Shown here: positions 1 through 8,346 of the stretch, one piece after another
Numbering within the stretch: position 1 is the first letter of the stretch
How the letters are laid out: every line of letters begins with the position of its first letter
Assembly: GCA_016713325.1 (NCBI GenBank)
Contig: JADJPJ010000020.1
Span: 1-18,418, forward strand
Origin: Candidatus Flexifilum affinis
GTDB taxonomy: Bacteria > Chloroflexota > Anaerolineae > Aggregatilineales > Phototrophicaceae
Direction of reading: 5' to 3'
DNA: 18,418 nt
Position numbers and translations under genes: made by a program
Notes under the pieces: model-generated
What the model was told of the DNA's origin: nothing
What the model saw: the letters and a program-made list of their open reading frames with translations, nothing else
Database searches by the model: none

Positions 1-646
1 GAGACCAACCGGCTGATCGATCTGCGACCGGCGAACCCAACCACCTGGGCCAACGTCGGCGTGGAGCAGCTTTTCGGGTCGTTCAACGTCATCACCACGG
101 ACCCCCACCCGCAGCAATTCCGGCAACATGTTTACGACTGTTCGCCAACATGCTGGCGGGCGGCCAGGTGGCGACGCGCGACGTGATGCGCGACAACCTG
201 CCCACCCTGAGCCTACTACGACAGCCAGGGCTACATGGAGGAGAGTTCGGGCATCCTGTTCGAGCGATTCATCAACACCTGGCATGGGCGCCCGCGATCA
301 TCGCCAACTACGAGAGCCTGCTGATTGAGGTTCGCGGTGCGGAATCGCGACCAACTGGACGTGATCCGCAGCCAGATCTGCATCATCCACCCAACGCCCA
401 CGGTCTGGTCGTCGCACCCGCTGATCGCAAGGACCGCCGCCGGCAAGCAGCTCCTGGCCGCTCTGAAGGATGAGGAGCTTCAACGCATCGCCTGGGAACA
501 GCATGGCTTCCGCAGCGGTCTGCTGGGTGTGCAGAACGATCCGGCCATCTTAACCTGACCGGTATCCCGGCGGAGATCGCGTCGGTCATCCGCTCCCGCG
601 CGCCGACGGGAATCATCGGATGCTCGACTATCTGCGGCAGGCGTGA
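1..646 (+). CDS. Extracellular solute-binding-protein-like protein, 3' part, frameshifted
   Basis: The gene enters from the left edge and ends at TGA 644-646. Joining the frames gives a continuous protein, with recognisable pieces such as TRSNSGNMFTLFANMLAGG (from about 107), DSQGYMEESSG (about 219), PTVWSSHPLIA (about 400) and HGFRSGLLGVQNDPAI (about 503). This pattern matches periplasmic-binding-protein-fold (type 2) extracellular proteins found in Chloroflexota and other bacteria; the substrate is not known. At least six single-base indels are needed, including one extra C in the run at 102-106, shifts near 137, 213, 287 and 325, and two more after 545. The N-terminus and any lipoprotein signal lie outside the window. 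The family call is fairly firm from the solute-binding motifs; the transport role is inference. No partner transporter genes are visible. Confidence 0.6.
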
Positions 647-743
647 AGCCTGCCGCCGGCTCAATCGATCGGCTCGCGTCGGATCCGCGCCAGAGCAAAC
701 GCATCGAAATTGCCGATCATTCAAGAAGTGTCATTTTGGCTTT

Positions 744-814
744 GTAGGGGCGGTTCGTGAACCGCCCGTTCGCGAACCGCCCGCCATCCTGGGCGCATCG
801 CGATGCGCCCCTAC
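744..814. repeat. Composite palindromic (REP-like) repeat
   Basis: The 71-base element is bounded by the inverted pair GTAGGGGCG (744-752) and CGCCCCTAC (806-814). Inside are a hairpin with 9-base arms GGGCGGTTC/GAACCGCCC and a 2-base loop (748-767), a palindrome GTTCGCGAAC (768-777), and a perfect 20-base palindrome GGGCGCATCG/CGATGCGCCC (791-810). It looks like two related units fused head to head. A shorter relative lies at 15853-15898. It sits in a 384-base gap (647-1030) that otherwise shows no gene. The only other structure in that gap is a small inverted repeat TATAGT-CTTA-ACTATA at 909-924, about 107 bases before the next start, which could belong to a promoter or operator but is unproven. 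Confidence 0.75.
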
Positions 815-1030
815 GCTGCGTCTCGCACCTCATGAACCCATCGACGACTTTGATGCGTTTGCCTTGAGTTCCCGCCAACCCCCTGCCGCGCGAATCGCCC
901 ATCTATGTTATAGTCTTAACTATAGGGGTGGGCGATTTGGCAAGCGGCCTCCACCTACAGAACCCGCCTCATACGCCGCACCGAATACCACACGAACTTA
1001 TGTATTTGCGTCCGAAAGGAAGGTTGTGCC

Positions 1031-1700
1031 GTGCGTCGATTGCTGCCTCTTGTCATTCTTCTGGCGCTCCTGGCCGCCATGGCGTTCCCGGCTGGCGCGC
1101 AGGGGACGATTGAACATATCGTGGACCGCGGTGAGACGCTCTCCAGCATCGCCCGCCACTACCAGACGACCGTCCGCGCGATTACGGCGATCAACCCCTC
1201 CATCCGGAATCCCAACATCCTCTGGGCCGGCCTGCGTTTGCAGGTGCCGGTGCAGGCCAGATCCCGGCCCCGGACCCGATACCGCCACAGCCGCCACAGA
1301 GCCGCCGAGAGCGGAGGCATCTGCTCCTACTACGTGGTGCGCCATGGCGACACGCTGACGGGGATCGCCAACTGGTTTGCGGTCAGCCCGTGGGGATATC
1401 GCCCGAGCCAACAACATCCTGAACCTGAATCACATCTACTCGGGGATGTATCTGGCAATCCGGTGCAGCGGTGGCGGGGTCGTGGTCAACCCGGTGGTCG
1501 ACCCGATCGGCCCGCAGAACGTGATCAGCTACACCGTGCAGCCGGGCGATAATCTGACCCGCATCGCCAACCTGAACGGCACCACCGTCGCGGCGATTCT
1601 GGCGCTCAACGGGGATGCCATTCCGTACGGCAACTACATATATGCCGGACAGGTCATTCAGGTGCCTGTCGGCTACGTGGATAGGACAATGTGCGCGTGA
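1031..1700 (+). CDS. Secreted protein with three LysM domains (frameshifted)
   Basis: The start is GTG 1031, preceded by AGGAAGG at 1018-1024. A signal peptide follows (MRRLLPLVILLALLAAMAFP, cleavage likely after AGA). Three LysM repeats of about 45 residues can be read: IEHIVDRGETLSSIARHY (from about 1110), CSYYVVRHGDTLTGIANWF (from about 1321) and ISYTVQPGDNLTRIANL (from about 1525). Each begins with the usual YxVxxGDTLxxIA pattern and ends in a QVP-type strand. LysM binds N-acetylglucosamine polymers, so a cell-wall-bound role is expected. Between repeats 1 and 2 another frame reads a proline-rich linker (QIPAPDPIPPQPPQ, about 1258-1299), showing two compensating indels; another shift lies near 1390 inside repeat 2. 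The stop is TGA 1698-1700. No catalytic domain is seen within this reading, but the gene could continue into the next one if that stop is also an error. Confidence 0.8.
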
Positions 1701-1745
1701 CGCAGCGGCGGCAAGGGCTTCGGCCTCAACTGCTTCAACCGGCTC

Positions 1746-2610
1746 GTGTTCCAGCAGGAGCAGGAGCGAGGCCGCTGCGTTCGCGTCGGCAGGGGTGAGC
1801 GCCGCGCCCGCCCTGCTCTTCTTTTCGCCGCGGTCGTCTGGTCGGGCACACCGACGATCGCGCAGGAACTGGAACCCTTCCTGCCGCAGATCATCCCGAC
1901 CTTCATCCCTGCCCCGGTGCGCCGATCGACTTCTCGGTGGCCAAGGTCCGCGACTCCAGCGTCGATACGGCTGACGCTCTGCGCGACCAGGGGAGTCGAC
2001 TGGATCGCGGTACGCTTCCGCCCGATTGAATACAGTCTTCCGGAAGACGCCCGCGCCAACATCGGCCCGGCTGATCGAGACGCTGCACGAAGACGATTTC
2101 GGCGTGCTGCTGCACCTCGACTCCCGCCCTGCCGCCGCTGGAAAACGCCAACGCCTTCCTCACCTTCCTGGCCGACCTGGCGGCACTCAAGCCGGATGGC
2201 ATCCAGATCGAGTCAAGCCTGAACGACGGGCGTATCACACCGCAGGCATACGTCGGGCTGATGCGCCAGGTGTTCTCGGTCATCAAGCGGGCCAGTGTCG
2301 AGACGCTGGTGATCAGCGGCCCGCTCGATTCGAGCATCGCCGGCGACGACGGCACGGAGGCCTGTCTCCGAGTTGGCTATCTCGAAGCCTGGCCCAGGCG
2401 GGGCTGGATCGCTACGCCGACTGTATCGGTCTCAGCTATGATGCCAGTTCGCTGATGGCCGCAATCGATGTAGTGGCGTTCAACCCGTATGCAGAGACAT
2501 TTCCGAGCAAACCCCTGTGCGTCACCATGGAGGCGCCGGCCGACAGCGAGTCGCTGATTCGGGTGATGCGCGCCAGCGGCCGGGTCCGCCTGCTGATCCT
2601 CGATCCATAA
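1746..2610 (+). CDS. Probable secreted TIM-barrel (glycoside-hydrolase-like) protein, heavily frameshifted
   Basis: The 5' end is uncertain; GTG 1746 is only a provisional start. Recognisable protein pieces appear in alternating frames: QELEPFLPQIIPTFIPAP (1862-1915), IDFSVAKVRDSSVDTADALRD (from about 1927), GVDWIAVRFRPIEYS (1994-2038), ARLIETLHEDDFGVLLHLDS (2065-2124), DGIQIESSLNDGR (about 2197), AYVGLMRQVFSVIKRASVET (about 2249-2308), LVISGPLDSS, LDRYADCIGLSYDASS and FNPYAETFPSKPLCVTME, ending at TAA 2608-2610. The alternation of hydrophobic beta-strands and helices, with the order 'YVxLMRxxxxxIKxxxxxTLVISG ... DxIGLSYD ... KPLCVTME', resembles (beta/alpha)8 glycosidase-like proteins. That is fold-level inference: no catalytic glutamate pair could be assigned. 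At least five indels are needed. Lying directly behind a LysM protein, it may act on the cell envelope, or may be a C-terminal domain of that protein. Confidence 0.45.
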
Positions 2611-2672
2611 ACACACCTCAGCCTTCTCTGAAACGAATACTCGTCTCCTGTTACGCTGCTGCCGCGTACATC

Positions 2673-2686
2673 GCCGCAAAGGCGGC
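2673..2686 (+). terminator. Weak terminator-like hairpin
   Basis: GCCGC (2673-2677) and GCGGC (2682-2686) form a 5-base stem with loop AAAG, followed by TTGTTCT. It lies 63 bases after the stop at 2610. The stem is short, so this is only a candidate. Apart from this and the promoter-like sequence at 2827-2847, the 301-base gap 2611-2911 shows no gene. Confidence 0.25.
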
Positions 2687-2826
2687 TTGTTCTCAGCCGT
2701 TGCGCCTGTACGCCTTCGGTCGCAGCAGGCGATCAGAACGCTCGATCCTGCGGAGTCCGTAGCTGTCTGTTAAGCGTGGCATTAGGCGTTTATTCACATA
2801 ACACTCATCTCCAGAAAACATTTTTA

Positions 2827-2847
2827 ACGGACTGTCGTCCGTATACT
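2827..2847 (+). promoter_or_regulatory. Operator-like inverted repeat overlapping a -10 box
   Basis: The perfect inverted repeat ACGGAC-TGTC-GTCCGT (2827-2842) runs into TATACT (2842-2847), a close match to a -10 hexamer, 65 bases before the ATG at 2912. No good TTGACA-type -35 is seen at the usual spacing; the sequence there is T-rich. A repressor or activator site overlapping the -10 is a reasonable inference for the gene at 2912. Downstream, GGCAG/CTGCC (2855-2859 and 2866-2870) is a small stem in the predicted leader. Confidence 0.4.
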
Positions 2848-2911
2848 GATCCGAGGCAGCAAGGACTGCCCTGCGGTATTTTTAACTTCGTGTGTTCAAG
2901 GAGCCTAATCA

Positions 2912-3925
2912 ATGATTTTGCGTCGAATCACGGTGGGACTGGCAGCACTTGCGGTTGGAGCAGCCTTTGCGGCGCCAGTACTGGCACAGGACAGCAGTCT
3001 GGACGTCGTGGCCGATGGTCTGGCCAATCCGCGCAACATGAGCTTTGACGGCGAGGGCAATCTGTACGTTGCGGAGTCAGGGTTGGCCGGCAGCCAGCTC
3101 TCCCCGGACGACACCGCCTATGGCGCCAGCGGGCAGGTGACACGCATTGCACCCGATGGGACGCAGGAAGTCGTCGTGGCCGGTCTCATCAGCTATCGTG
3201 CGGGCGACACGCTCGGCGTGAGTGATGTTGTGGCGACCGACGAGTCGCTGTGGCTTCTGCTCGGCGAAACGCGTGATTTCCGCATTCCCTTCACCCACGC
3301 GCTGGTTGAACTGGACATCGAAACCAACCGCGTCAAGACCTTCGTCGACCTGCTCACGCTGGAACTGACCGAAGACCCGGATGCCAACCCCAATCAGCAG
3401 TCCAATGCCACGGACATGGAAGTCCTGGCTGATGGCACGGTCATCATCGCCAATGCCGGCTGCAACTGCCTGATGAGCTGGTCGCCCGAGGCCGGTCTGG
3501 CCGTCGCTGCGGTCTGGCCGTTCGAGAGTGACAACCCGGTTCCCACCGCAGTCGACTCGGACGCCGAAGGCAACATCTACGTCGGTTTCCTGACCGGCTT
3601 CCCCTTCCCGGAAGGCGGCTCGCGCATCGAGAAGTGGAATAACGGTCAGTTGGTGGAGACCTACAGCGGTCTGACGGCCGTCACCGGTCTGCTCGTCACC
3701 GCCGATGGCACCCTCTACGCCAGCGAGTACGGCGTGTTCGCCCCCGGCCAGGGCTGGGGCCCCGGACGCGTGGTCACCGTCAGCAGTGAGGGCATCACCC
3801 CGGTTCTGGAAGGTCTCAACCGGCCCTTCGGCCTGGCGCAAAACGCCGATGGCGAGATCTTCGTGGCGGTCGGTTCGAGCGGGACTGAAGCGGCCGGCAT
3901 GATCGTCCGCGTCCCCGGCATGTAA
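2912..3925 (+). CDS. Secreted ScyD/ScyE-family beta-propeller-like protein
   Basis: This is an intact 337-residue frame. ATG 2912 has AAGGAG at 2898-2903, eight bases upstream. Residues 1-25 are a signal peptide (MILRRITVGLAALAVG..., cleavage after VLA, before QDSS). The mature part carries repeated NHL/propeller-like blades of the form 'xxNPRNMSFDGEGNLYVAES', 'PTAVDSDAEGNIYVGF', 'VTGLLVTADGTLYASEYG' and 'RPFGLAQNADGEIFVAV', ending in IVRVPGM. These are hallmarks of the ScyD/ScyE family, named for genes of the cyanobacterial scytonemin cluster but widespread in other bacteria with unknown function. It is therefore predicted to be an exported six-bladed-propeller-like protein; ligand and reaction are unknown. 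Nothing else here suggests scytonemin synthesis. A strong hairpin follows it, so it may be monocistronic. The frame is free of indels, unlike most neighbours. Confidence 0.88.
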   Translation: MILRRITVGLAALAVGAAFAAPVLAQDSSLDVVADGLANPRNMSFDGEGNLYVAESGLAGSQLSPDDTAYGASGQVTRIAPDGTQEVVVAGLISYRAGDTLGVSDVVATDESLWLLLGETRDFRIPFTHALVELDIETNRVKTFVDLLTLELTEDPDANPNQQSNATDMEVLADGTVIIANAGCNCLMSWSPEAGLAVAAVWPFESDNPVPTAVDSDAEGNIYVGFLTGFPFPEGGSRIEKWNNGQLVETYSGLTAVTGLLVTADGTLYASEYGVFAPGQGWGPGRVVTVSSEGITPVLEGLNRPFGLAQNADGEIFVAVGSSGTEAAGMIVRVPGM

Positions 3926-3946
3926 CGACGTCTTCCTGACGTACAC

Positions 3947-3978
3947 GCACCTCCGACGCCGAAAAACGTCGGAGGTGC
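3947..3978 (+). terminator. Strong hairpin terminator
   Basis: Perfect 12-base arms GCACCTCCGACG (3947-3958) and CGTCGGAGGTGC (3967-3978) with loop CCGAAAAA, followed by TTCCCTTG. The stem starts 22 bases after the stop codon at 3925 and is followed 33 bases later by the next start at 4011. The T-tract is poor, so efficiency is uncertain, but position and stem strength fit a terminator or a processing hairpin within a two-gene transcript. Confidence 0.7.
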
Positions 3979-4010
3979 TTCCCTTGATTACGTAAGGAGG
4001 ATGACTCACG

Positions 4011-4908
4011 GTGAGACGCAACATCATCACCATTGCCCTGTTGGCCATCGCATTCGCGCTCGGAGCGGGCGCCGGAGTGCTGGGCTTTCTGTGGGCCACG
4101 GGCGGCACAGAAGCAGAGAGCGTTCCCGTCGAACAGCTCGTCCCGACTCTCTCGCTCGGCACACCCACCCCCGGGCCGCTGCCCGCCATCGCTACTGACG
4201 TCAGTCTGCTGCGAATGCAGGTCGACGCGCTGAGCAGCGAGATCAACGCACTGTCTACGCAGCTGGCAGTCGGTGCTGCGCCGGCGGCAACCGTTCCCCC
4301 GGACCAGGCCGATGGCGCTGCGGCCACGGCGGAACCGACAGCGGAAGCGGCCGCCGTTTCCGACCGGGTGCGCTTTCGTATAGACGGCGACCAGTCGACG
4401 GTCAGCTTCACGATCGTTGAGACGCTGGCAGGCCTGGAGAACACCGTCGTCGGCACAACGCGGCGCGTGGCCGGTGAAATGATCATCGACTTTGGCAGCC
4501 CGCAGCAAAGCCAGGGTCGCGCAGCTCGCCATCAACGCCCGCACCTTCCGCACCGACGACAGTTTTCGCGACGACTCGATCCGCGGCCACATTCTCGAAG
4601 CGGAGACCTACGAGTTCATCACCTTCACGCCCACAGAGCTTCGCGGCCTGCCCGAAACATCGCCCGCCGTTGGCGAGACGATTCAGTTCGAGATCGTCGG
4701 TGACCTGAGTGTGCATGGGATGACGCAGACGAAGGTTTTCGAGGCCGAAGTCACGCTCGTCGATGAGAACACACTGGCGGGCACGGCCACTACCGAGGCG
4801 ACGTATACCGAGTTCAACATCACCATTCGGACGCCACCGCTGGTCAGCGAGGTGAAGGATGCCCTGACGCTGAGCATCGAGTTCGTGGCCACGCGAGCCG
4901 AGGAATAG
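4011..4908 (+). CDS. Membrane-anchored YceI-family protein (one frameshift)
   Basis: GTG 4011 is preceded by AAGGAGG at 3994-4000, spacing 10. The other possible start, ATG 4001, touches the RBS and is in the wrong frame. After removing one extra G from the run at 4514-4516 the protein is 298 residues. It has an N-terminal membrane helix (about residues 5-27), a short heptad-like stretch (DVSLLRMQVDALSSEINAL, about 64-82), an Ala/Pro/Glu-rich linker, and then a YceI domain. The domain starts at RFRIDGDQSTVSFTIVETL and continues with AINARTFRTDDSFRDDSIRG, HILEAETYEFITFTPTEL, GDLSVHGMTQTKVFEAEVTL and a C-terminal FNITIRTPPLVSEVKDALTL. YceI proteins are lipocalin-like barrels that bind polyisoprenoid lipids and are often secreted. 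Here the barrel would be displayed outside the membrane on a stalk. The lipid ligand is inferred from the family. Confidence 0.85.
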
Positions 4909-4968
4909 CCCTTTTCATTCCCCAGATATTTCCCATGCCCGGCACGACCGGCGCGGAACGGTGGATAT

Positions 4969-5006
4969 CGGCGATGGAACTGTCTGATCGGCAAATTCCA
5001 TCGCCG
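4969..5006. terminator. Hairpin between convergent genes
   Basis: Perfect 11-base arms CGGCGATGGAA (4969-4979) and TTCCATCGCCG (4996-5006) with a 16-base loop. It lies between the stop of the YceI gene (4908) and the stop of the converging glycosyltransferase gene (5074), where a bidirectional terminator would be expected. There is no clear T-tract on either side. Confidence 0.45.
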
Positions 5007-5073
5007 GTCGTTCGTGGATGCAGGGCGATCGGGCTTATGCCGGTCCGATCCGCACGACACCGGTTCTCCGAGT

Positions 5074-6105
5074 TCACATCCATTCGGACAGCGCCGCTAA
5101 CGCTTCCTCGACGCTGATCCCGTCGCGATCCCAGTCCCATTCGGAAGGCCCGCCCGCCGCGACCCCGCGGGTGCCGACATCGCGCGGACGCCACAGGACG
5201 CGCACCTGCCGCCCAAACGGCGCATAGCGGCGCGGATCGGTCGGGCCGAAGATGGCCGCCGTCCGGGCGCCGGCCGCCGCCGCCAGATGCGACATGCCCG
5301 TGTCATTGCCGATGTAGAGCCTGGACTCTGCCGCCAGCGCGGCGATCTGCCCGAAGGTCAGGTCGGTGAAGGCCGCGTGCGGGGCGCTCAGCCGGGAAGC
5401 CACCGCCTCGACGAGGGGGGCATCGCCCGGCGCGCCGATCACGACAATGCCGGCGCTCAGCCGAGCCGCCGCGCCGTCTGCCAGCGCCGCCAGCTTGTCC
5501 GGCGGGTAGCGCTTGGCGTCGAGGGTCATGCCGGGGTTGCGCCCGCCGCCCGGATGCGCGACCACGAACGCCGGCCCCAGCGACGCAGTTCCCAGACGCG
5601 CGCGCACCACCTCCGTATCGGCCTCCAGCACCGGCACATTGGCGTAGCAGTCAGCGGTATCCAGGCCCAGAGCACGACTCACGTCGAGGTAGATCTCGGC
5701 CTCATGGCGCACGGCATCCGGGTCGATGGGCGCGCAAATGGTGTAGCCGAAGCCGCGTCCGGCGCTGTCCAGACCGGCGCGAGCAGAGATGCCGCTGAGC
5801 AGCGCGGCGACGCTCATCCACGGGGAGCGCACCAGCGACACCAACAGATCGAACTGCCCGGCACGGAGCTGGCGCACGAAGCGCAGCAGCCCGGCCGGCC
5901 TGCGAAACGGCAGCGCATCCGGCCCCGTGTCCAGCACGGCATTGAGCGCGGGGTGATGCTCGACCGCCGCCTTCGACCAGGTGCCCACCGCCCAGGTGAT
6001 GTGCGCGTCGGGGTAAGCGCGGCGCAGCGCCGTGAGCGTCGCCGTGGCCAGGATGACGTCGCCGATGCAGCACGGCAGAATCAGGACGATGCGGCCAGGG
6101 GTCAC
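5074..6105 (-). CDS. Glycosyltransferase family 9 (heptosyltransferase-like)
   Basis: This is an intact 343-residue frame. It starts with GTG at 6105-6103, overlapping the upstream stop by four bases (GTGA), so translation is probably coupled to the penicillin-binding gene. The N-terminal half has the GT9 signature IVLILPCCIGDVILATATL with G15-D16 near the acceptor site. The C-terminal half has HPGGGRNPG (184-192), DAKRYP (196-201), the sugar-nucleotide-binding block YIGNDTGMSHLAAAAGA (264-280) and IFGPTDPRRYAP (285-296). GT9 enzymes such as WaaC/WaaF transfer heptose from ADP-heptose, but many homologues in monoderm-like phyla have other donors, so donor and acceptor are unknown. Cytoplasmic, building an envelope glycan, is the best inference and fits the neighbouring cell-wall gene. 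No frame errors are seen. Confidence 0.88.
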   Translation of the reverse strand: MTPGRIVLILPCCIGDVILATATLTALRRAYPDAHITWAVGTWSKAAVEHHPALNAVLDTGPDALPFRRPAGLLRFVRQLRAGQFDLLVSLVRSPWMSVAALLSGISARAGLDSAGRGFGYTICAPIDPDAVRHEAEIYLDVSRALGLDTADCYANVPVLEADTEVVRARLGTASLGPAFVVAHPGGGRNPGMTLDAKRYPPDKLAALADGAAARLSAGIVVIGAPGDAPLVEAVASRLSAPHAAFTDLTFGQIAALAAESRLYIGNDTGMSHLAAAAGARTAAIFGPTDPRRYAPFGRQVRVLWRPRDVGTRGVAAGGPSEWDWDRDGISVEEALAALSEWM

Positions 6106-8288
6106 GACAGACCGAAGTACGCTTCGAGGATCTGGCGGGCGATCGGCGCGGCGATTTCGCTGCCCTGCCCGGCCGTCTGCACCATGACTACCACCACCAG
6201 CTGCGGGTTCTCGCGGGGGGCGTAGCTGGCGAACCAGGCGTCGGAGGGCGTATCCGGGCCGCCGGTCTGCGCCGTGCCGGTCTTGCCGCAGACGCCCAGG
6301 CCGAGGAGTTCGGAATCGCGGAAGACGAAATCAGCCGTGCCACCTGGGATTGTGACCGCACACAGGCCGCTGCGGATCGTCTCGATTACTTCGGGCTTCA
6401 GATCGGTCGGGGTCATCTCGGGCGTGTTGACCTGCGTCAGCGGTTCGCCCGTCAGGCCGACCTCGCGCACGAGCGACGGACGCGGAAGCGAACCGCCGTT
6501 GGCGATGACTGCGAACCAGCGCGCCACCTGCAAAGGGCGTCACGCCCATGTAACCCTGGCCGATCGCCAGATTGACGGACTCGCTGAGCGCCACACTTCG
6601 CCGTAGTTCTCGCGCACCCAATCCGGGTCGGGAATACGGCCGATATTCTCCGGCACATCGGTCAGCCCGGTCGGGCCGCCAAAACCGAGCCGCCGCGCAT
6701 AAGTGGGCAGCAGGAACGGATCGGCCAGATCGAGCTGGTAGCCGACCTCGTAGTAGTAGGGGTTGCAGCTCTGCGTCAGCGACGAGGCCAGGGTCAGCAG
6801 ACCATGCCCGCCGGCAACGTGGTCATAGCGCGTGATGTCGCGGTTCCAGATGCCGCTGCACGTGTAGCGCTGGTTGAGCGCGTACACGCCGCTATCGGCG
6901 ACGGCGGCAGCGCTGACCGTCTTCATGACCGAGCCGAGTGGGAACACGCCCTGCGTCGGGCGGTTGACTTCCGGCCGCAGCTCATCACTCTGGAAGCGCG
7001 CGATCATCGACTGCGCCTGCGCCTGCCCCATCTCAGGGAATGGCGTATAGGCGCGGTTGTCGAAGCTCGGGTAGCTGACCAGGGCCAGCAGTTCGCCCGT
7101 GTTGGGATCGAGGACCACGGCCGAGGCACCGGTCGAGTTGGCCGCCCAGCCCTCGCGATTGGTCTGGAACGCTTCGGCCACGATCTGCCCGACGCGGCGC
7201 TGGAAGTCGGCGTCGAAAGTCGTCCACAGGCTCTGGCCTGGCTGAGGCGTGACGACCGCCAGTTCGCGCAGCAGCCCACCCGCGGCGTTGACCAGCGTCA
7301 GCCGGCCGCCCGGCGTGCCGCGCAGCGATACATCCCATGACGCCTCGATACCACTTCGGCCAATGATCGTCTCGGCGGTGAAGCCGACCGCTTCGAGGGC
7401 CGGCACCTCTTCGGCGGTCGGATAGCCGACATACCCCAGGATGTGCGGAGCCGTGACGCCATCGACGTAATGACGCGTCGGGAACCCCTCGAAGGTGGCG
7501 TTGCAGGCGGTCTCCAGACCGGCGCTGTAGGCAGTGTAGGCCTCCGGCAGAATGGCGCCCAGGTCAAGCAGCCAGTCGGCAGGCCGCGGCTCGATCAGCC
7601 CGCGCACCTCGGCTTCCGGGCGGTCCAGCGCGGCGACCAGAGTGGCCAGGCAGGTCGGGTAATCGGGCACGCGCTGGCGCACAATCTGCACCCGAACGGC
7701 GCGGCCGCTCTGATCGGCCAGCACATCGCCGTCGCGGTCGTAGATATTGGCGCGGTTGGGGATGGTCGCGGTGAAGGCCAGCCGTCCGCCATCTTTCATG
7801 CCGACGAACAGATCGTCGGGCGACCAGGCGACGCGCCACTCGTTCGCGTCCTGGTCGACCACCAGGGTCAGCGTGCGCGTGCTGTCGGTGAAGACGCCGA
7901 CCAGGCGGGTGGTAAAGATCGCATCATAGGCAAACGTAGCCAGAGAATCTCCCGATCGCGAGATAGTAATCGGCCGGATGCTCACCGACTCCAGCCCCAT
8001 CACTTCGGAAGCATTGTTGTAAACCAGATCGAAGTTCTCGCGCGGGTTGGCTTCGCGGCCGGCAAAGCTGATCCAGCGGTACATGGTGTCCAGCTCGCCG
8101 CGCTCCCAGGCGGTCAGGTAATCGCGCGCAACCCGCTCAGCATCTTCCAGTCGATAGTTGGAAGGCAGCAGCGCCCGCGTCGGCAGCGGCAGCGATGCGC
8201 CCTGCGCCGGGCTGCATGCTGTCACCGCAGCCATCAGCAAAATGAGGATCATAAGCGGAACGAGTCGTATTCTCACAGAAAACCGCAT
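6102..8288 (-). CDS. Penicillin-binding transpeptidase lipoprotein with NTF2-like N-domain (MecA/PBP2-like)
   Basis: Start ATG 8288-8286; 728 residues when two compensating one-base errors are corrected (a C lost near 6591, a T gained near 6537). Residues 1-25 form a lipoprotein signal with lipobox VTAC (Cys25). An NTF2-like MecA_N-type domain follows (AERVARDYLTAWERGELDTM, about 50-69, to about 165), then a dimerisation-like region (RANIYDRDGDVLADQSGRAV, about 179-198). The transpeptidase domain has S453-V-M-K456 (catalytic Ser, Lys), S507-C-N509 and K669-T-G671, all intact. The enzyme should cross-link peptidoglycan stem peptides outside the membrane. The layout matches class B PBPs of the MecA/PBP3 (Firmicutes) and Chloroflexota type rather than E. 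coli PBP2. It overlaps the GT9 gene downstream by 4 bases and lies 58 bases after the DUF4242 gene, with a -10 candidate in the gap. beta-lactam sensitivity cannot be told. Confidence 0.9.
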
Positions 8289-8327
8289 ACCGTCTAGAGA
8301 GCTGAACAGGAATTGTACACCCCGTCC

Positions 8328-8333
8328 ATTATA
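8328..8333 (-). promoter_or_regulatory. -10 candidate for the penicillin-binding gene
   Basis: On the minus strand the consensus hexamer TATAAT occupies 8333-8328, 39 bases before the ATG at 8288 and within the 58-base gap after the DUF4242 stop. No convincing -35 is seen. The word GTGTACAA (minus strand, 8320-8313) lies just downstream, near the expected transcription start. It suggests the wall genes can be transcribed independently of the regulator gene upstream. Confidence 0.45.
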
Positions 8334-8346
8334 TGCCGATGTGGCG

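Noticed and set aside
2912..3925. Scytonemin biosynthesis gene
   Set aside because: ScyD/ScyE-family proteins occur far outside scytonemin producers, and no ScyA/B/C-type enzyme is in the window.
3077..4486. Long minus-strand open frame (469 codons) opposite the ScyD/ScyE-like and YceI genes
   Set aside because: It is antisense to two well-supported genes with RBS and signal sequences; its composition is low-complexity Arg/Ala/Gly/Ser and it shows no domain pattern.
5287..6225. Plus-strand open frame of 312 codons
   Set aside because: Antisense to an intact GT9 gene; its Arg/His/Gln-rich content is typical of the complement of GC-rich coding DNA.
7443..8297. Plus-strand open frame of 284 codons
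   Set aside because: Antisense to the penicillin-binding gene, with no recognisable motif.
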